This document shows, piece by piece, positions 48,501 through 60,657 of a DNA stretch of 64,000 bases. The notes beneath the pieces were generated by a model. It made no database searches, had not been told where the DNA came from, and saw only the letters and a list, made by a program, of their open reading frames with translations. How positions within the stretch are numbered: the first letter of the stretch is position 1; each line of letters opens with the position of its first letter. The position numbers were made by a program, and so were the translations under genes. Source of the stretch: Drosophila miranda (taxonomy: Eukaryota > Arthropoda > Insecta > Diptera > Drosophilidae); the NCBI RefSeq assembly GCF_003369915.1, contig NC_046673.1:7362001-7426000 (forward strand), written 5' to 3'.

Positions 48501-51500
48501 CAACAACAACAACAACAACGCTAAAAGCCAGAAGTTGAACAATCTGCACAGCAACAACAAGGTCATCGGCAACGGCAACATCAACTACAGCAATCTGAAC
48601 AGAATGCACGCTCACCAGCTGGATTCGTACCTGGGCGGAGGACCAGGACCCCTCCAGATGATGAACATGAGCAACATCAGCCAACTGCACCATCCGGGGA
48701 ATGTTTCGGCGAACGAAAGGCCCAACGGAGGGGCGCTGGCCCTGCACTATGCCGCCGCGCGCGGCTGCCTCGATTGTGTGCAACTGCTGGTGGCAGCATC
48801 TGTGGATATTTGGTAAGTCAAATCGCAGCCAAAATCTGCCAAATGTCGTATGAAGTGAAAGCTTTGCTGTCGTTCTTTATGTGTTTTATCCAGCATCAAA
48901 TATCCAATATCCGATGCTAAATGGTGGGGGAGCTCGACGATCGATTGTCGTAGTCCCCATTTGTATTTTATTATTTCCTTGATTTGTCCAAGCTCCCATT
49001 CGATGGAGTTATCTTTCGATTAAACAATTACTTCAACGCGAGATTTCCACTCCACTTATATTGTATATTGGAAAGGAAACTCTGCGCTGGATAAATATAG
49101 TAAGCTCTCAAGAATGGGTCACTGTGTTCTACGATTACTGTTTTCCAATGATGCCAGTCGTTTTCTAGAAAATAATTTCAACAGTTTTCTATATTTAATG
49201 CTCAATAGAGCAACGATCTGATTATCATAAGGAAAACCCCTTCAGAGTTTAGTTTCCCGAATGATTTTGAGCTGAGAAATGATTATCTTGGCCCCATCGA
49301 ACATTTTGAGATCTCCAAACAGTCAATTAAATGCGCTAATTGAAGCTTATTAGCTCATCCAACAATGAAGAAAGAATGATGTGGAGCTGGGGAGGGCGTG
49401 CCAGAAGGTGCTCTGCGATCCAGCAAGTGGGCCAACGATCCCCGCCCGGCTACTCGATTCACCCCGAATTCCTATCGCCCCGAAGAGCACGCGTCCAAAG
49501 AAGATTCATTTAATTGTTCCAGCTCCGAATGGGAGCCACATGGCCACATGACTGAGGCAAGGCAAGCCAGCGAAGCGAGTTGCAGCTTCCAGCCGGCTTT
49601 GAAGCCAAGTTTGGTTCTATCTTGTGCTATTTTCAATTGGAGTCAAACTGGATGTCGGCAGGCGAGCGGTGAGCAGGTGAGCAGGTGGAGCTGTGGCGGC
49701 ACCACCACTGTGCACCACAAAAGCACCGTTGCAACAAGTTTCTTTCATTCGAATCGAAGTGGAGCAACCTCGGACCAGTCAAGGAATCAGAATCAATGCC
49801 AAAGCCTGATCTCCACTCCACTCCATTCCCATTCTGTTCTCTCGTGCTCTCCGCTCTTCCAATTGCCATCTCCCCTCTCTCCTGGTACCCTGGATGTGGT
49901 CCGATCTGGTCAGATGCTAGCTGAAATTCATATTTATATCGCGCCGAGCCAGATCAATTGACATGACAGCTGACACAGCGACACAGAAAGCAACAAAAGC
50001 TGGCTGCGATGCGGGCTGTTCAATCAGTTCTGGCCAGTGGATAAAATTCACTGGCTCTCTTCGGAGAATGTATTCCCATTAAAGAACTTTCCACCACGAA
50101 ACCTATTCGCTTTATGGTCAATAACTTTCGAAGCAACCCCCGCCTTAAACTATTCGATAATTTTTTATGCAAAGACGATGCTGAACGCTGGAGATGCTGT
50201 TGAATCCTTTCGCCAGGGATTGCAGCTAAAGAACGAGGCCTGCTCGATGAGTTCTAGCTTGGGATACATAGAACTAGACAGTGGTTTGGCTTTGGCGAGT
50301 GTTCGGCTCAAAAAAATCATTATCCAGATTTTTGTAATAATTTTTGTATATATTTTTAATAATATGTTTTAATAGTAATCTAGTAGATATCGTGGTACCC
50401 TAATTATTATATGTAAGTTCTATGTTGTGTTTTTTGCTGGATATGCACAGATTATCCCTACAAAAAAGATCACTATTTCCAGTCCGTGGTATAGATTGTA
50501 TGTGGTGTGTGGATATTTTGATGCAATGAAGCACAGCTCTGATGGATAAAAAAGAACGAAGACTGATCTGATCTGATCCGCTTGTTTATTCAGCCGGATA
50601 ACTCTTACGCCAGCCTTCGGCGTAGACCATTTGATAATATTGCGTGGAGAGGCAGCGGCTCGAGGCAGCGCTTCTTGGGGCAGAAAGCTGGTTTGCCCCG
50701 CTCGGCGAGTCGGCTGCTGGTGGCTGATGGCTGCCCCAGCTGAGCTTGGGTTGAGCTGGTTGGGGCAGCGTTGGAAGCGGCAGTGGCGGCGGCACTGCCA
50801 GCGTTGGCCACTCGATGTTGGCGCTGGCTATTCGCGTTTGGCCAGTCGAAGCGAACGGTGCTTTCATTTCATTTCGTTCCGTTCCGTCTTGACTCTGCTC
50901 TGCTGCACTGGTGGTGCTGTTACCGTTTACCCACATCGCATCGCACCGTTACAAGCAGCAGCAGCAGCAGCAGCAGCAGCAGTGTCTGTGGCAGTGGCAG
51001 TGGCAGCAACATGCGGCCAAAGAATGAATTTGAATTTTGATTCCAAATGTGGGATCTGGCACGGTTTCGTCTCGCTTCTTCGGACTCTGATGCTCGATGC
51101 AGCAGCTCGGGCCTGAAAGCTGCGGCCACGCCTCCGCCACCGCCAACGCCACCGCCTGCGCCTTTGCCTGCCAGTCGCCTCCTGCCCAGCAGCCCCTGCC
51201 AGTGCCACCTCAGAGAGCTTGCAACGCGCTGGTCAGCCAGAAGAAGCCGACAAAATTTCGCGCTTCAAAGTATTTCGAATGCAGTTAACGAATCGGAACG
51301 CGAATTAATTAACAGTTTCAGTGTACCAAAGAACTGCAAGATACAACAGAAACACCAGCAACAACAGCAACAACAGCAACATCGGCAACATCGGCAACAA
51401 CACTCATCAAACAGTAGCAACAAGATTGAGCTCAATGCTGAAGCCAGCTCGAGATCCAGTAACCGCAACCATGAAAAGGTAGCCTCGGCCGCATCTTTCA

Positions 51501-54500
51501 GCCATTCAGTTTCAAATAATCAATTGGCCAGGCAGCGAGGAGGATGCCTCGAAAGACTGCCCCAAGAACAAACCGAATCGGATAGGACTCCCTACTACTC
51601 CGTGTCTCAATAAAACTGTGATCGTTTTTTGTGTTGTTTTGCGCGGCTTGGTGGTGTGTGAGTGTGTGTTTGTGTGTGAGCCAACAAAAATAAGTTATAC
51701 AAAATTCCAACAACGAAAATATACTGTGAGTGCTCTGTGCTTGTGGAACCTGGAAGGAAAACTAAACCTAATCTAATATATAAAATATCAACAAAATAAT
51801 CCATATTGAGACTGCAACTGGCAGTCACCTAAATGGACAGCAAATTCTACTAATGAACCTGTAAATACGATAAAGATCTGCATCGGCCAGGCTCTGATAG
51901 GGCTTCGGTATAAAAAGAGATCGAAAGATGAATGATATATTGATTAAAAGAGGGAAATAGTAAAAGATTACATGGGATATACCCGTGAAATAGATAGAAT
52001 AGATAGAAAGAATCATAAGATGGATCAGAAATGGGACATGGTTTTCTAGAAAGATTACCCACAACTAGCCATGTTTAAACTAGTTCTACTACCTTACTCG
52101 ATTGAATTTAAGTATCGAAAGATACTAGATATACCCTTATAGACAAAGAAAAAGATAGACAGGCAGATAGTTAGATATTTACTTTTATTTCTATGGTTCA
52201 GACCGAAAGAGACCCTTTTTAAGCCACAAAAGATGAAACACAGACAGAACTCTTGACAATTTAAAAAGATGCATCGAAAGATGTAAGAATAAATGTATTC
52301 GGAGCTGGTTCAGCATATATTTAGGTAGATAGATTGAAATAGATTATGCGATGAGACTCAGTTCGTAAATGAAACTCGAAAATGTATGCTGGAAAACCCG
52401 GTTGAATGCCCTTGAACTGCCTTGAACTACACTCAGTGGTGGGACAAACGGTTCTGGAATGATCAAATGATCACTTGACACCCACAAATGGGAGAACATT
52501 GAGGCGCTGTCGGTTCCCACAAATGCCTGAATATCATTTAAAGTTTTCTATCAATCGATTTGTAAGATTGTCTCATTGTCGCTCTTTATCTGTCTCTGTC
52601 TGTGTCTGTATCTGTATCTCTCAGTGGTATATTTGTGTCATCCGAGTCCGAGTTGCTTTCATTCTGCATTCACTCAGTGATCGGCGATTGGCAGCGGCGA
52701 TCGTCAATAGCCAGCCTCACTTGTGCACGCAAATGCTCAATTAAACACTGCTATATGTTGGGGCTGCCGCGTCATAAACGAGTATTCATCTAACTGTCAA
52801 CTGGCACATCTAACGAGGTGCGTGTGAGGCCTCTCCGCCCCATCCCCATCCCCATACCCATACCCATCCTCCTGCTTTCGTCTGCACGTCAATTATTCCG
52901 CCTTTCATTTGTCGGGGCTTCAATTTGGTTTTCTATATGGCAAGACACATTAAATAAATTAAAAAATAATTATTAAATTGCAATTAGAAAAGAAAAACAC
53001 ACAAAACAAAAAACAACAGAGCAGAGCAGAGCAGCGCGGAAAGGAGAAGATATCAAATTGGGAATATATATATATAGATATATATTTCTTACTGTATTTT
53101 CACCTATTTCACCAAAGAAGCCACAGCAGAAGAAAAACCAAACAGAAGCTGAAACAGAGGAGAGCACGTCATGGTATAGGCGGGTGGGGGGATAAAGATG
53201 AAAAATCAACTTTAATTGGTTTACAATTCATTTCTAAAGCGAGAAAAGCTGGAAAATGTAACAAGTCGTCCGAAGTCGGACGAAGAAAGCCACTTGAAGC
53301 GCCTTCTTCCACGCTCTCTCTCTCTCTGTCTCTCTCCCTCTCTCTGTCTGCGGTGTATCTCACAGTGCCCGGTGTCGGTCTCGGGTATGCCGTGTGTGTG
53401 CAATACCCATGAAGTCGTAAGCCAGTTGACTAAGTGAACAGTACAGTATATGTATATCTGCACATTACCCATCATCGTCGCCACCGCGCCTCCTCCGACG
53501 CCTCCGCTTGGCACCGCCAGCATCATTGGCGAGGGGCGAAAGCACAGTGGGACAATGGCTATGAGAAGGGAGGTATAATTTCCAAAAGGAGACATAGTAG
53601 ATATAGATCAAATGAGAGAAGCTTGATAGATTGAAGGTGGTTGCCTGATGGCAGCGCAAATATCCAAGTATTAGCTTTAAAGTATCTTTTAGTATAAAAA
53701 AGTAGGAGGTAGCGATGATAGACATCTATAGGGCTAGTGGAATACATTACTAATAGAATGTTCAGTAAACAACGATAGTTCGGAGGAGCAGAATATAGTA
53801 GAATGAAAACCTTAGCCGATATAAGCGGAAGAACTATTAATAAGGAAATAAAGGCTTTGTATAGGATATAGGATAGGGTAGGATATAGATTATAGCAACT
53901 CAAAAAGATACATAACAGATACAAAGATTGCGAGGCAAGAAGAAACCTGTATGGAAGGGAATATACAGATATATATCCAGTATACCATAAATTACCGCTT
54001 GCACGCTTGCCCCACTGTGTGGCATGTGGAAAGCAGTGATGTGCTCGCGTTGCCAGCTAAATGGTAACAGCAGCAGCAGCAGACGCCACACGGCCCGCGG
54101 CATCTACTGGGAGTCAGGCGTAACACAGAGAAACACAGTCTGGTGCACCGCCCCCTCCCCTCCTCCACCATGTCCACCTCCACCTCTATCTTCATCCCAG
54201 TGCAGTTTTTTTTCTCGCTTTTAAGCGTTAATTTCACCAAAATACAAAAAAAAGATAAGTGCCAGATCGGAGGAGAGGCAGCGGCAGAGGCGGCAGAGAA
54301 ATAGTGTTTTACTAGAAGTTTGTCGAGCAGATCGAGCATCGAGGGTTTAATCTCGAAGCAGCCACATCGGAAGCCAGACAACGGATCCAGAGCCGGGCCG
54401 AAACAGACTTTCGGTTTCAGCAGAGAGATGCGCTACTCGTAAAGTGTGTTCCATATAAACCGGGATACGATACGATACGATACGATACGATAAATCTGTA

Positions 54501-57500
54501 TACGATCTAGGACGCCGACCGAAAAACTCGATATGCAAATCCACGAAACCGAAAAGAAAACCGAAAAACATCTAGCGGCGGTTAAATATTCAAGTGATTT
54601 TTCCTAAACCAGTTTCATATTTTTTTATGTTTGCTCTTGATTCAGTGTTAAGTTTAACGGTATTGGGAAAACCAGAGTGAAATAAACGGAAAACCAGAAG
54701 GCAAGGCAGAAGAAAACCTCAAGACACGAGTGGTGCCAAAAACGAAAGTGTTGACTGTTTTTTTGAGTAGGTAAGCCAAGGCCATGAAGCGATCAAGAGA
54801 TTCCTGCAAGTCCAATTCAACACAAGCACCAAGCACTTTACCAATCAAACAATCAATCAAGCAATCAATCCAATCCAAACTGAGACTATCGCACACACTC
54901 GAACACACACACACCACCCCAGCCCACAGCCCCTGCCACCGAAAATTGATCTTGAACCTTACCAACCAACACTGGCCATCCATACAACCCTCCTTGCAAT
55001 CCCATCCCTCTAGCTACTTCTCCACCATCAACGTTAAGAAGGGCCTGCTGGGCCGCATGACCACAAGTCTGACCTCCTACCGCCGCAGTAAACAGAAGAG
55101 CAAATCGAACAATGACATCCACACGATCATCGCCACAGAGGTAACGGCCGCCATCCTCAGCAGCAGCACCCACAGCAGCAACTCGGAGATCGAGCAGGGC
55201 CCCGCGGAGCCAGGAGGCCAGGATCAGGAACGGGACAGCCACAGCCATAGCCGCGGACAGGAGACCCCCAATCCCAGTGATCTTCACGACCTAAGTGAGC
55301 TCATGATGGAGGCACACAAGCACCAGCATCAGCATCCGCACCAGCATCAGCATCAGCAGAGGAAAGCCGCTGTGGAGGCTGTCAGGGATCGTCTGGATGT
55401 GGAGGATGAGCCCGACTCCAATGATGACGACGAGGCCACGCCCATGCTAAGCGGTGTGGGGCGGAAGGAGCAGAACAATCGCCGCAGTGTTGTGAGGTTC
55501 GAAGGGGGTATTCATAAGAGATCTTAATAACATTTTCCTGGCACCCAAATGTTCCTTTAATGGAATCTTTAGGAATATTTTCAAATGTTCTTAAACCTCC
55601 AAGAATACGAGTAATGAAACTAAATATAAATATTACCAATTGATCATAAACATATAAGAGTAGTACAGATGTAATGTGCGATCCAGATTCAAACCTTACT
55701 TCTGTTCAAAGGAATAGGTTTGGATCTGGATCTGTGCCGATTGAACAATGGTTCTGGTGTTGTCTGAAGTTCAGGTAGTTGCACATACCATCTCATACTC
55801 ATTTCCCATTTGAGCGCATGACAATGGGCTCATTCTTTGTTAATAGCAGGAATCAGCACTTTCGAATGAGCGGAATAATCATTATTGTAATAATAATACA
55901 TTAGATATAGTTTGTTACAAATTGTATAGACTTCGACCCGTTTCAAATTTTTTTTCCCACAAAACCACAGATCCACATTCCATAATATGTGTATCAAAGC
56001 TTTCGATCGATCGATTAATGATATTCCACAAAAAAGAAAAGAAAGAGCAGGCAAATGAACAGCTAGAAGAGCGTCGAAGGGGAAAGATGATGAACCCATG
56101 CAAGCCCGAGTTCAATCTGTCCACTTCTTTTGCGTAAAGACACTGATAATGTTGCCCGTTGTGATATCACTGTATTGCGATGGCGTTTTTTTTTTTTTTG
56201 TAGCCTGAATGGTATGTGAATGCCGTGTGTATGGCTGGTGACTGCCATGTGAATACTTTAGGAGATTTAGCTATTTTTGTAAGGCTCAAATCTGGCGATC
56301 ATGCCAGACTTTTTGCTCATTAAACACTTGATTTTTCCTCTCTTAAGCCGACTAATTGGATGCCAATTTATATGAACGTCTTTTTTGTCTTTTTTGTTTG
56401 TTTTTTTTCTTCTCTTTTTCTGTGGCACGCTTTTCCCTGCCGATTGCAGCGCCAATACGCAAATGGACAATGATGTCACGCCCGTCTATTTGGCAGCACA
56501 GGAGGGCCACTTGGAGGTGCTCAAGTTTCTGGTGCTTGAAGCCGGCGGCTCGCTTTATGTTCGTGCACGCGACGGCATGGCACCGATCCATGCCGCTTCA
56601 CAAATGGGCTGCTTGGATTGCCTCAAATGGATGGTAAGCTGGCTGTGGCCAAGTGGCTGTGCAACACATAAAATTTGGCTGCCATGTAGTTAGCAAACTG
56701 TAGCAGCAGCCAATGGGGGTCAATTGGAACATTCGACTCGGCTTTGCCGCGAACTCGTTTTGTCCGCTGTCCGTAGTCCGCTCTTTTTTCGGTCCTGTTT
56801 GGGGTAACGGGGTTCTGGCGTCTTGACTAGTTTGTCGCCTGGCCTATTCAATTTATCAATTGGAGAATCTGTCCGACGAGAGAGTCAGGGGAGACCAAGA
56901 AACGAGAGAGAGAGAGGTAGAGAGGTAGAGATTGGCTTATGCAAAGCAACACTTCATGCAGGAGTATCTTGCAGATACCCGCTGACAATGGGCCATGCAT
57001 TGTATCCGCTCTGCCTGTCTCGCTCCCTCCCACCAAGAACCAGAATGAATTTTTCAAGATCATCGGTGAAGTCTCGCTGGCAGTAGAAAATCACCTTTCT
57101 AAATTGAACTAAATAGTTTTCATTTGCCGTAAGACCCGACGGGTGGATAACCACTTTCCACAACACAGCCAAAAGGCAGGCTCTCGACGGACAGTGACAC
57201 AGTGAGCGTGGACAGCGAGACGCTGAGTGGACAGTGAGGTACTCAACCAAGTAGCCGTTAACAGACACTGAACAAACAAGCAAATATCGTATCAAACAGG
57301 ACAATGAGATGCTGAACGAGTAGTGAGACACTGAGTGGACAGCAGGCTGAACGGTCAGTGCAGCACTTGACAGACAGTGATTCAGTACGTGAGGCACTGC
57401 AGTGAGGGGGAAAGTAAGAGAAGGTGGGCAAATACTGGGTCTATCTATGTAGGATAGGACGATAAAAGTCAGGGTATTTTATGTGGGACTGTAGAAACAG

Positions 57501-58330
57501 AGAGTTATTTTCAAGAATCGAAGACACCGAATAAACGGTCCCATGCGTTGCATCAAAGACTATAAAAAACCAACATGTTGCAACTATCATTCGATGCTCC
57601 GTGGTACATACGTGGGCTATCCTTCAACTATGACCGCTGTCCACTGCCCATTCGGCTTTGTCTGTTTCTCAATCCCTCAGACATTGCGACGCGCACAAGT
57701 CCGTCCCAAAAAACCCAAAACAATATACATTGTTTGGGCATGACACAGTAAAATGCTGCTCAATTCTCTCACACGAAAAACCATGAAAAACACCGCCATA
57801 AAACATCTTCTTGGTGCCTCATGCAACATCTTGGTAATTGAGCAGACACGAAGACTCACTGGACACTGAGATCCCCAACGAGGTACCGGTCTAGGGGAAG
57901 GCAGTTAGGGACACTCTTTTATGTGGCTAATCAATCACTAATGCATTTGGTTTTTTGTTTGACGTTTCTCCTTGCAACAATCCACAGGTTCAAGACCAAG
58001 GAGTCGACCCAAATCTGCGCGATGGCGATGGGGCCACACCACTGCATTTTGCCGCCTCGCGCGGTCATCTGTCCGTGGTGCGTTGGCTGCTCAATCACGG
58101 AGCCAAGCTGTCGCTGGACAAGTATGGCAAGTCCCCCATCAACGATGCGGCCGAGAACCAGCAGGTTGAGGTGAGTACGAGCTTGCAACCTGCTACCTGC
58201 CACAAGCTAACTCTCTGACCTCCCTCATCGCCTGCAGTGCCTGAATGTGCTGGTCCAGCACGGGACATCTGTGGACTACAACAGCAAGAACAGCGTGCAG
58301 CGACACAAAACACAGCAGCAACTGCAACAT

Positions 58331-58365
<35 letters not shown>

Positions 58366-60657
58366 GCAGCACCATCAACAGCAGCAACATTTTAGCAGCA
58401 GCTGCAACTCGAACTCGAACTCCTCTAAGCAGACGAGCCGCAGCAACACGATCAAGTCCAAGTCATCGTCCACACTGAGCTCCGATGTGGAGCCCTTCTA
58501 CTTGCATCCGCCGGCAGTGAGTGGGGGCGCTGGAGGATCGGCCATGGGCCTGGGCATGGGCATCGGTATGGGAATCTCGCGAAAGAACAGCGATGCCTTG
58601 TACTCGCAGCAGTCGCGAAGTTCCTCAGAAAAGCTCTACAACGGCAGCTCCTCCATGGGAGGCAATGGAGGCGGGGGCGGAAGCAGCTCCACGGTCGGCG
58701 GCGGTGCGCTGCTGCCCAACGATGGACTCTACGTGAACCCCATGAGGAACGGCGGCATGTATGCCACGCCCTCGCCAAACGGCAGCATCTCGGGTGAGTC
58801 GTTCTTTCTGCACGACCCCCAGGACATAATCTACAACCGGGTGAGAGATCTGTTCGTGGACTCGGACTGCAGCAGCGTGAAGCAGCACAACAACCACCAC
58901 AGCCATCACAGCCACCATCATCAGCAGCAGATAATGCAGTCGAAGGCTGGCAATGCAATGACCATCCAGGCGGATGTCCACTCCAGCTCCAGCGGTGCTG
59001 GCAGCGGCTCCGACGAGTCCGTCTCCATCTCGTCCAGCTTCAATTCGCCGAAGAGCAGCAATCACCATCATCAGCAGATGCGCAGCCAGAGCTTCAACCG
59101 GCATGGCAGCAGCAGCAATAGCAACATCAGCAACGGCAACGGCAATGGCAACGGCAACAGCAGTGGCGCCAAGAACAACAACAACTACAAACAGCACAAG
59201 AACATTGCCAGCAATGGCAATCAGAATGGTGGCGGGGATCACGATTACGAGGACATCTATCTGGTGCGGGAAGAGTCGCGCAAGCAGCACCAGCACCAGC
59301 AGCAGCACCAGATACAGCTGCAGCAGCAGCAACAGCAGCAGCAGCAACAACAACAGCAACAACAACAGCAGCAGCAACATCAGCTGCAACAGCAGCAACA
59401 ACAGCAACAGCAGCATAAATACAATGTGGGACGATCTCGGTCGAGGGACAGTGGCTCCCATTCCCGTTCGGCCAGCGCCAGCTCCACACGCAGCACGGAC
59501 ATTGTCCTGCAGTACAGCAACCATGTGCGTATATCCCGTCAACAAAATCCCGTAACACCTCCCAATTGACCAATTATATTTCATTATTTTGTAGCACTTG
59601 AACAACAAGCGGAACAACAGCAACTCTAGCAGCAACAACAACAACAGCAGTACCAACAACATAAGCAACAACAACAACAACAGTGTGCTCAATCGCAACA
59701 AATCGCATTCAATCATCGGCCTGCACAGCAGCAAATACGAGTCCTCGCTGAAGGACAACTACAGCTCAAAGAACGTGAATCTCAAGAACCAGCTGCTCAA
59801 TGGCGGCATCAAGAGCGACACCTACGAGAGCGTCTGTCCGCCGGAGGATGTGGCCGAACGCACCAAACAGACCCACAAGAACTCCATGATCCGCAACAAT
59901 CTGGTGGATGCCTCCATGCCAGCGATGCTCGGCAGCAGCAGCCCCAATATTGCCCAGAATGGCACTGGCAACGGCAACGGAAGCGGCAGCAACAGCAACA
60001 ACCATCAGAACAACAGCAACAATAACCTGGGCGGCAGGAACCTGAAGCGGGTATCCTCGGCTCCCCCCATGCAGAACGTGGCTTTGGGTTAGTTCACACA
60101 AGATACTTTTGCAGTAGATCGGGCTAGAATTTAGGTGGAAACTCCTTCCGGATAGCAACAACATTCTGTGTGCACAGTCTTATGATACCCACCTATAGAT
60201 TTGGTAGACTGATTTATACTTGATACCTAGATCGCATAATTATTAAGCTACCATTGCAAGGTTTAATAAATCCCATTTCTTATCCTTTATCCAGTAAGTG
60301 GACCTCCGCCACCGCCTCTGCCACCACCGCTGCGAGCTCCGACTCAGCAGCAGCAGCGCAACAACTTGAATGCCGAGCAACCGAGCAACAATATCAGCAG
60401 CAGCAACAGCAGCATCTACAAGAAGAATGTGTACGGAGTAAGCTCCCCGGTCTCCACTACTGGCAGTGGCAGTGGCAGTGGCAGTGGCAGTGGCAGCGTT
60501 GCAGTGCCAGCTCCTGGTCCCATTGTCGGTGGCAATGCGAATGCTGCCAGCGAAGCCGCTGACTCCGACTCTGGCCTGGAGGTGATCGAGGAGCCGAGTC
60601 TGCGGCCATCTGAACTAGTGCGGGGCAATCACAATCGCACTATGTCCACCATTTCAG
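44662..60657 (+). CDS. f: forked (espin-family ankyrin-repeat actin-bundling protein), composite coding region, 3' end outside window
   Basis: join(44662..45557, 48444..48812, 56450..56633, 57988..58170, 58238..59524, 59595..60087, 60295..60657), continuing beyond the window. Every junction has GT-AG ends and matching phase (2, 2, 0, 0, 0, 1, then 1 open). The readable part is about 1,260 residues. It holds five ankyrin repeats ([100 protein letters not shown]). These match espin and forked closely in sequence and order. A long low-complexity region and a proline-rich stretch ([13 protein letters not shown]) follow. The last readable segment, [20 protein letters not shown], is one I associate with forked. 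Forked bundles actin filaments in developing bristles and hairs. Identity rests on the ankyrin block and that segment; the 5' exon choice is less certain. Confidence 0.85.
45558..48443. other. forked intron
   Basis: Flanked by AG/GTAAAC and TTACCCAG/A. AT-rich in the right half. The minus-strand frames at 46430-46666 and 47815-48069 have no support. Confidence 0.6.
48444..48812 (+). CDS. f: forked exon with first visible ankyrin repeat
   Basis: Acceptor CTCATTTACCCAG ends at 48443. The exon starts with one base that completes an Arg codon and ends TG before GTAAGT (phase 2). It codes [18 protein letters not shown], an Asn-rich run and a Met/His-rich linker, then an ankyrin repeat with [25 protein letters not shown]. 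The next exon completes the Cys codon and supplies [11 protein letters not shown], the usual inter-repeat turn, which confirms the join. Confidence 0.85.
48813..50880. other. forked intron
   Basis: No supported gene. The 187-residue open frame at 49398-49961 lacks an ATG start at its left end, any domain, and splice signals, so it is treated as chance. Confidence 0.55.
50880..51478 (+). other. f: Alternative forked first exon C: long leader with an eight-base coding stub
   Basis: The stretch has CAG/GCA-rich and CAACAG-rich 5' leader composition. At its end CGCAACC ATG AAA AG is followed by GTAGCC, giving an exon end at 51478 in phase 2. The ATG context (CAACC) is good for flies. Splicing to 56450 would give Met-Lys-Ser-Ala-Asn-Thr-Gln, and to 55014 Met-Lys-Ser-Tyr-Phe; both are open frames. 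The donor is only moderately good (GTAGCC). The longer open frame at 51047-51613 runs through the donor and has a leader-like composition; I do not regard it as a gene. Confidence 0.42.
51479..54200. other. forked intron, no gene recognised
   Basis: AT-rich DNA with GATAGA-type repeats (51990-52170, 53600-53900) and a CTCTCT run near 53312-53346. Nothing coding is supported. Confidence 0.5.
54200..54770 (+). other. f: Possible noncoding first exon D of forked
   Basis: A leader-like A-rich region ends TTTTGAGTAG at 54770, followed by GTAAGC, a strong donor. It contains a (GATAC)n microsatellite at 54464-54491. The next acceptor in line is at 55013. The exon at 55014 has its own internal ATG at 55057, so this promoter could drive a protein starting [10 protein letters not shown]. 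The start site is not defined. Confidence 0.35.
54464..54491. repeat. (GATAC)n microsatellite
   Basis: Five to six copies of GATAC inside the putative leader of exon D. Confidence 0.9.
55014..55496 (+). CDS. f: Symmetric phase-2 cassette exon, probably forked
   Basis: Acceptor CATCCCTCTAG ends at 55013. The frame is one base, 160 codons, then AG before GTTCGA at 55496. It enters and leaves in phase 2, so it can be inserted before 56450 without a shift. It codes [15 protein letters not shown], a basic Ser/Thr segment ([14 protein letters not shown]), a His/Gln repeat ([12 protein letters not shown]), and an acidic stretch ([14 protein letters not shown]) ending NNRRSVV. The unspliced frame stops at 55527. 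The donor GTTCGA is weak. An alternative is GTGAGG at 55491 (phase 0), which would fit the acceptor at 57988 and skip an ankyrin exon. No domain was recognised. Conserved-looking complexity and the strong acceptor favour a real exon. Confidence 0.55.
55497..56449. other. forked intron
   Basis: Ends in a long T/C tract and GATTGCAG before the ankyrin exon at 56450. No gene was recognised inside. Confidence 0.6.
56450..56633 (+). CDS. f: forked ankyrin exon (repeats 2 and 3)
   Basis: Begins with C completing a Cys or Ser codon, then [20 protein letters not shown] and [19 protein letters not shown], then [21 protein letters not shown]. Ends ATG before GTAAGC, phase 0. The [14 protein letters not shown] and IHAAAQMG-type signatures match espin ankyrin repeats. 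The upstream codon differs with exon choice (TG+C gives Cys, AG+C gives Ser). Confidence 0.9.
57180..57410. repeat. Degenerate GACAGTGA / GACACTGAGTG minisatellite in a forked intron
   Basis: Repeated, diverged units of 10-16 bases (GACAGTGACACAGTGAG, GACGCTGAGTGGACAGTGAG, GAGACACTGAGTGGACAG) run for about 230 bases between the ankyrin exons at 56633 and 57988. Confidence 0.65.
57988..58170 (+). CDS. f: forked ankyrin exon (repeats 3 to 5)
   Basis: 61 codons, phase 0 at both ends (CCACAG/GTTCAA and GTTGAG/GTGAGT). It reads [20 protein letters not shown], then [20 protein letters not shown], then [21 protein letters not shown]. Same length and phase layout as the preceding ankyrin exon, as expected for duplicated repeat exons. 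The sequence is very close to espin. Confidence 0.92.
58238..59524 (+). CDS. f: forked long low-complexity exon
   Basis: Begins [18 protein letters not shown], completing the last ankyrin repeat. It then has a 20-odd residue Gln run, Ser/Asn/Gly-rich segments, a short ordered stretch ([28 protein letters not shown]), His/Gln runs, and a second long Gln run near 59330-59415. It ends [23 protein letters not shown], phase 0, before GTGCGTATA. 429 codons. The Arg/Ser-rich end and the [11 protein letters not shown] segment are the most likely conserved functional parts. The 377-residue minus-strand frame at 58625-59758 is a shadow of the CAG runs. Confidence 0.88.
59595..60087 (+). CDS. f: forked exon, Asn/Ser-rich with conserved central block
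   Basis: Starts CAC TTG AAC after TTTTGTAG (phase 0). It codes Asn/Ser runs, then an ordered block ([60 protein letters not shown]), then Asn/Gly runs and [14 protein letters not shown]. Ends with G before GTTAGT (phase 1); the next exon supplies TA to make Val. Without splicing, the frame stops three bases later. Confidence 0.85.
60295..60657 (+). CDS. f: forked exon with proline-rich segment
   Basis: Starts TA after TTTATCCAG, giving Val-Ser-Gly then [18 protein letters not shown], a profilin/SH3-type proline-rich stretch also found in espins. Then Asn/Ser runs, [15 protein letters not shown], Ser-Gly repeats, and the acidic [20 protein letters not shown], ending HNRTMSTIS plus G at 60657 before GTGAGC (phase 1). 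The next forked exon was not found in this window. Confidence 0.87.

Noticed and set aside
49398..49961. 187-residue frame in a forked intron
   Set aside because: No ATG at its start, no domain, no acceptor or donor in phase; composition matches the surrounding intron.
51047..51613. 188-residue frame in the putative exon C leader
   Set aside because: It reads through a donor at 51478 and has leader-like Gln/Ser/Pro composition; better explained as 5' UTR. Not excluded as an upstream open frame.
58625..59758. 377-residue Leu/Val-rich minus-strand frame
   Set aside because: Antisense of CAG/CAA runs in forked; low complexity only.
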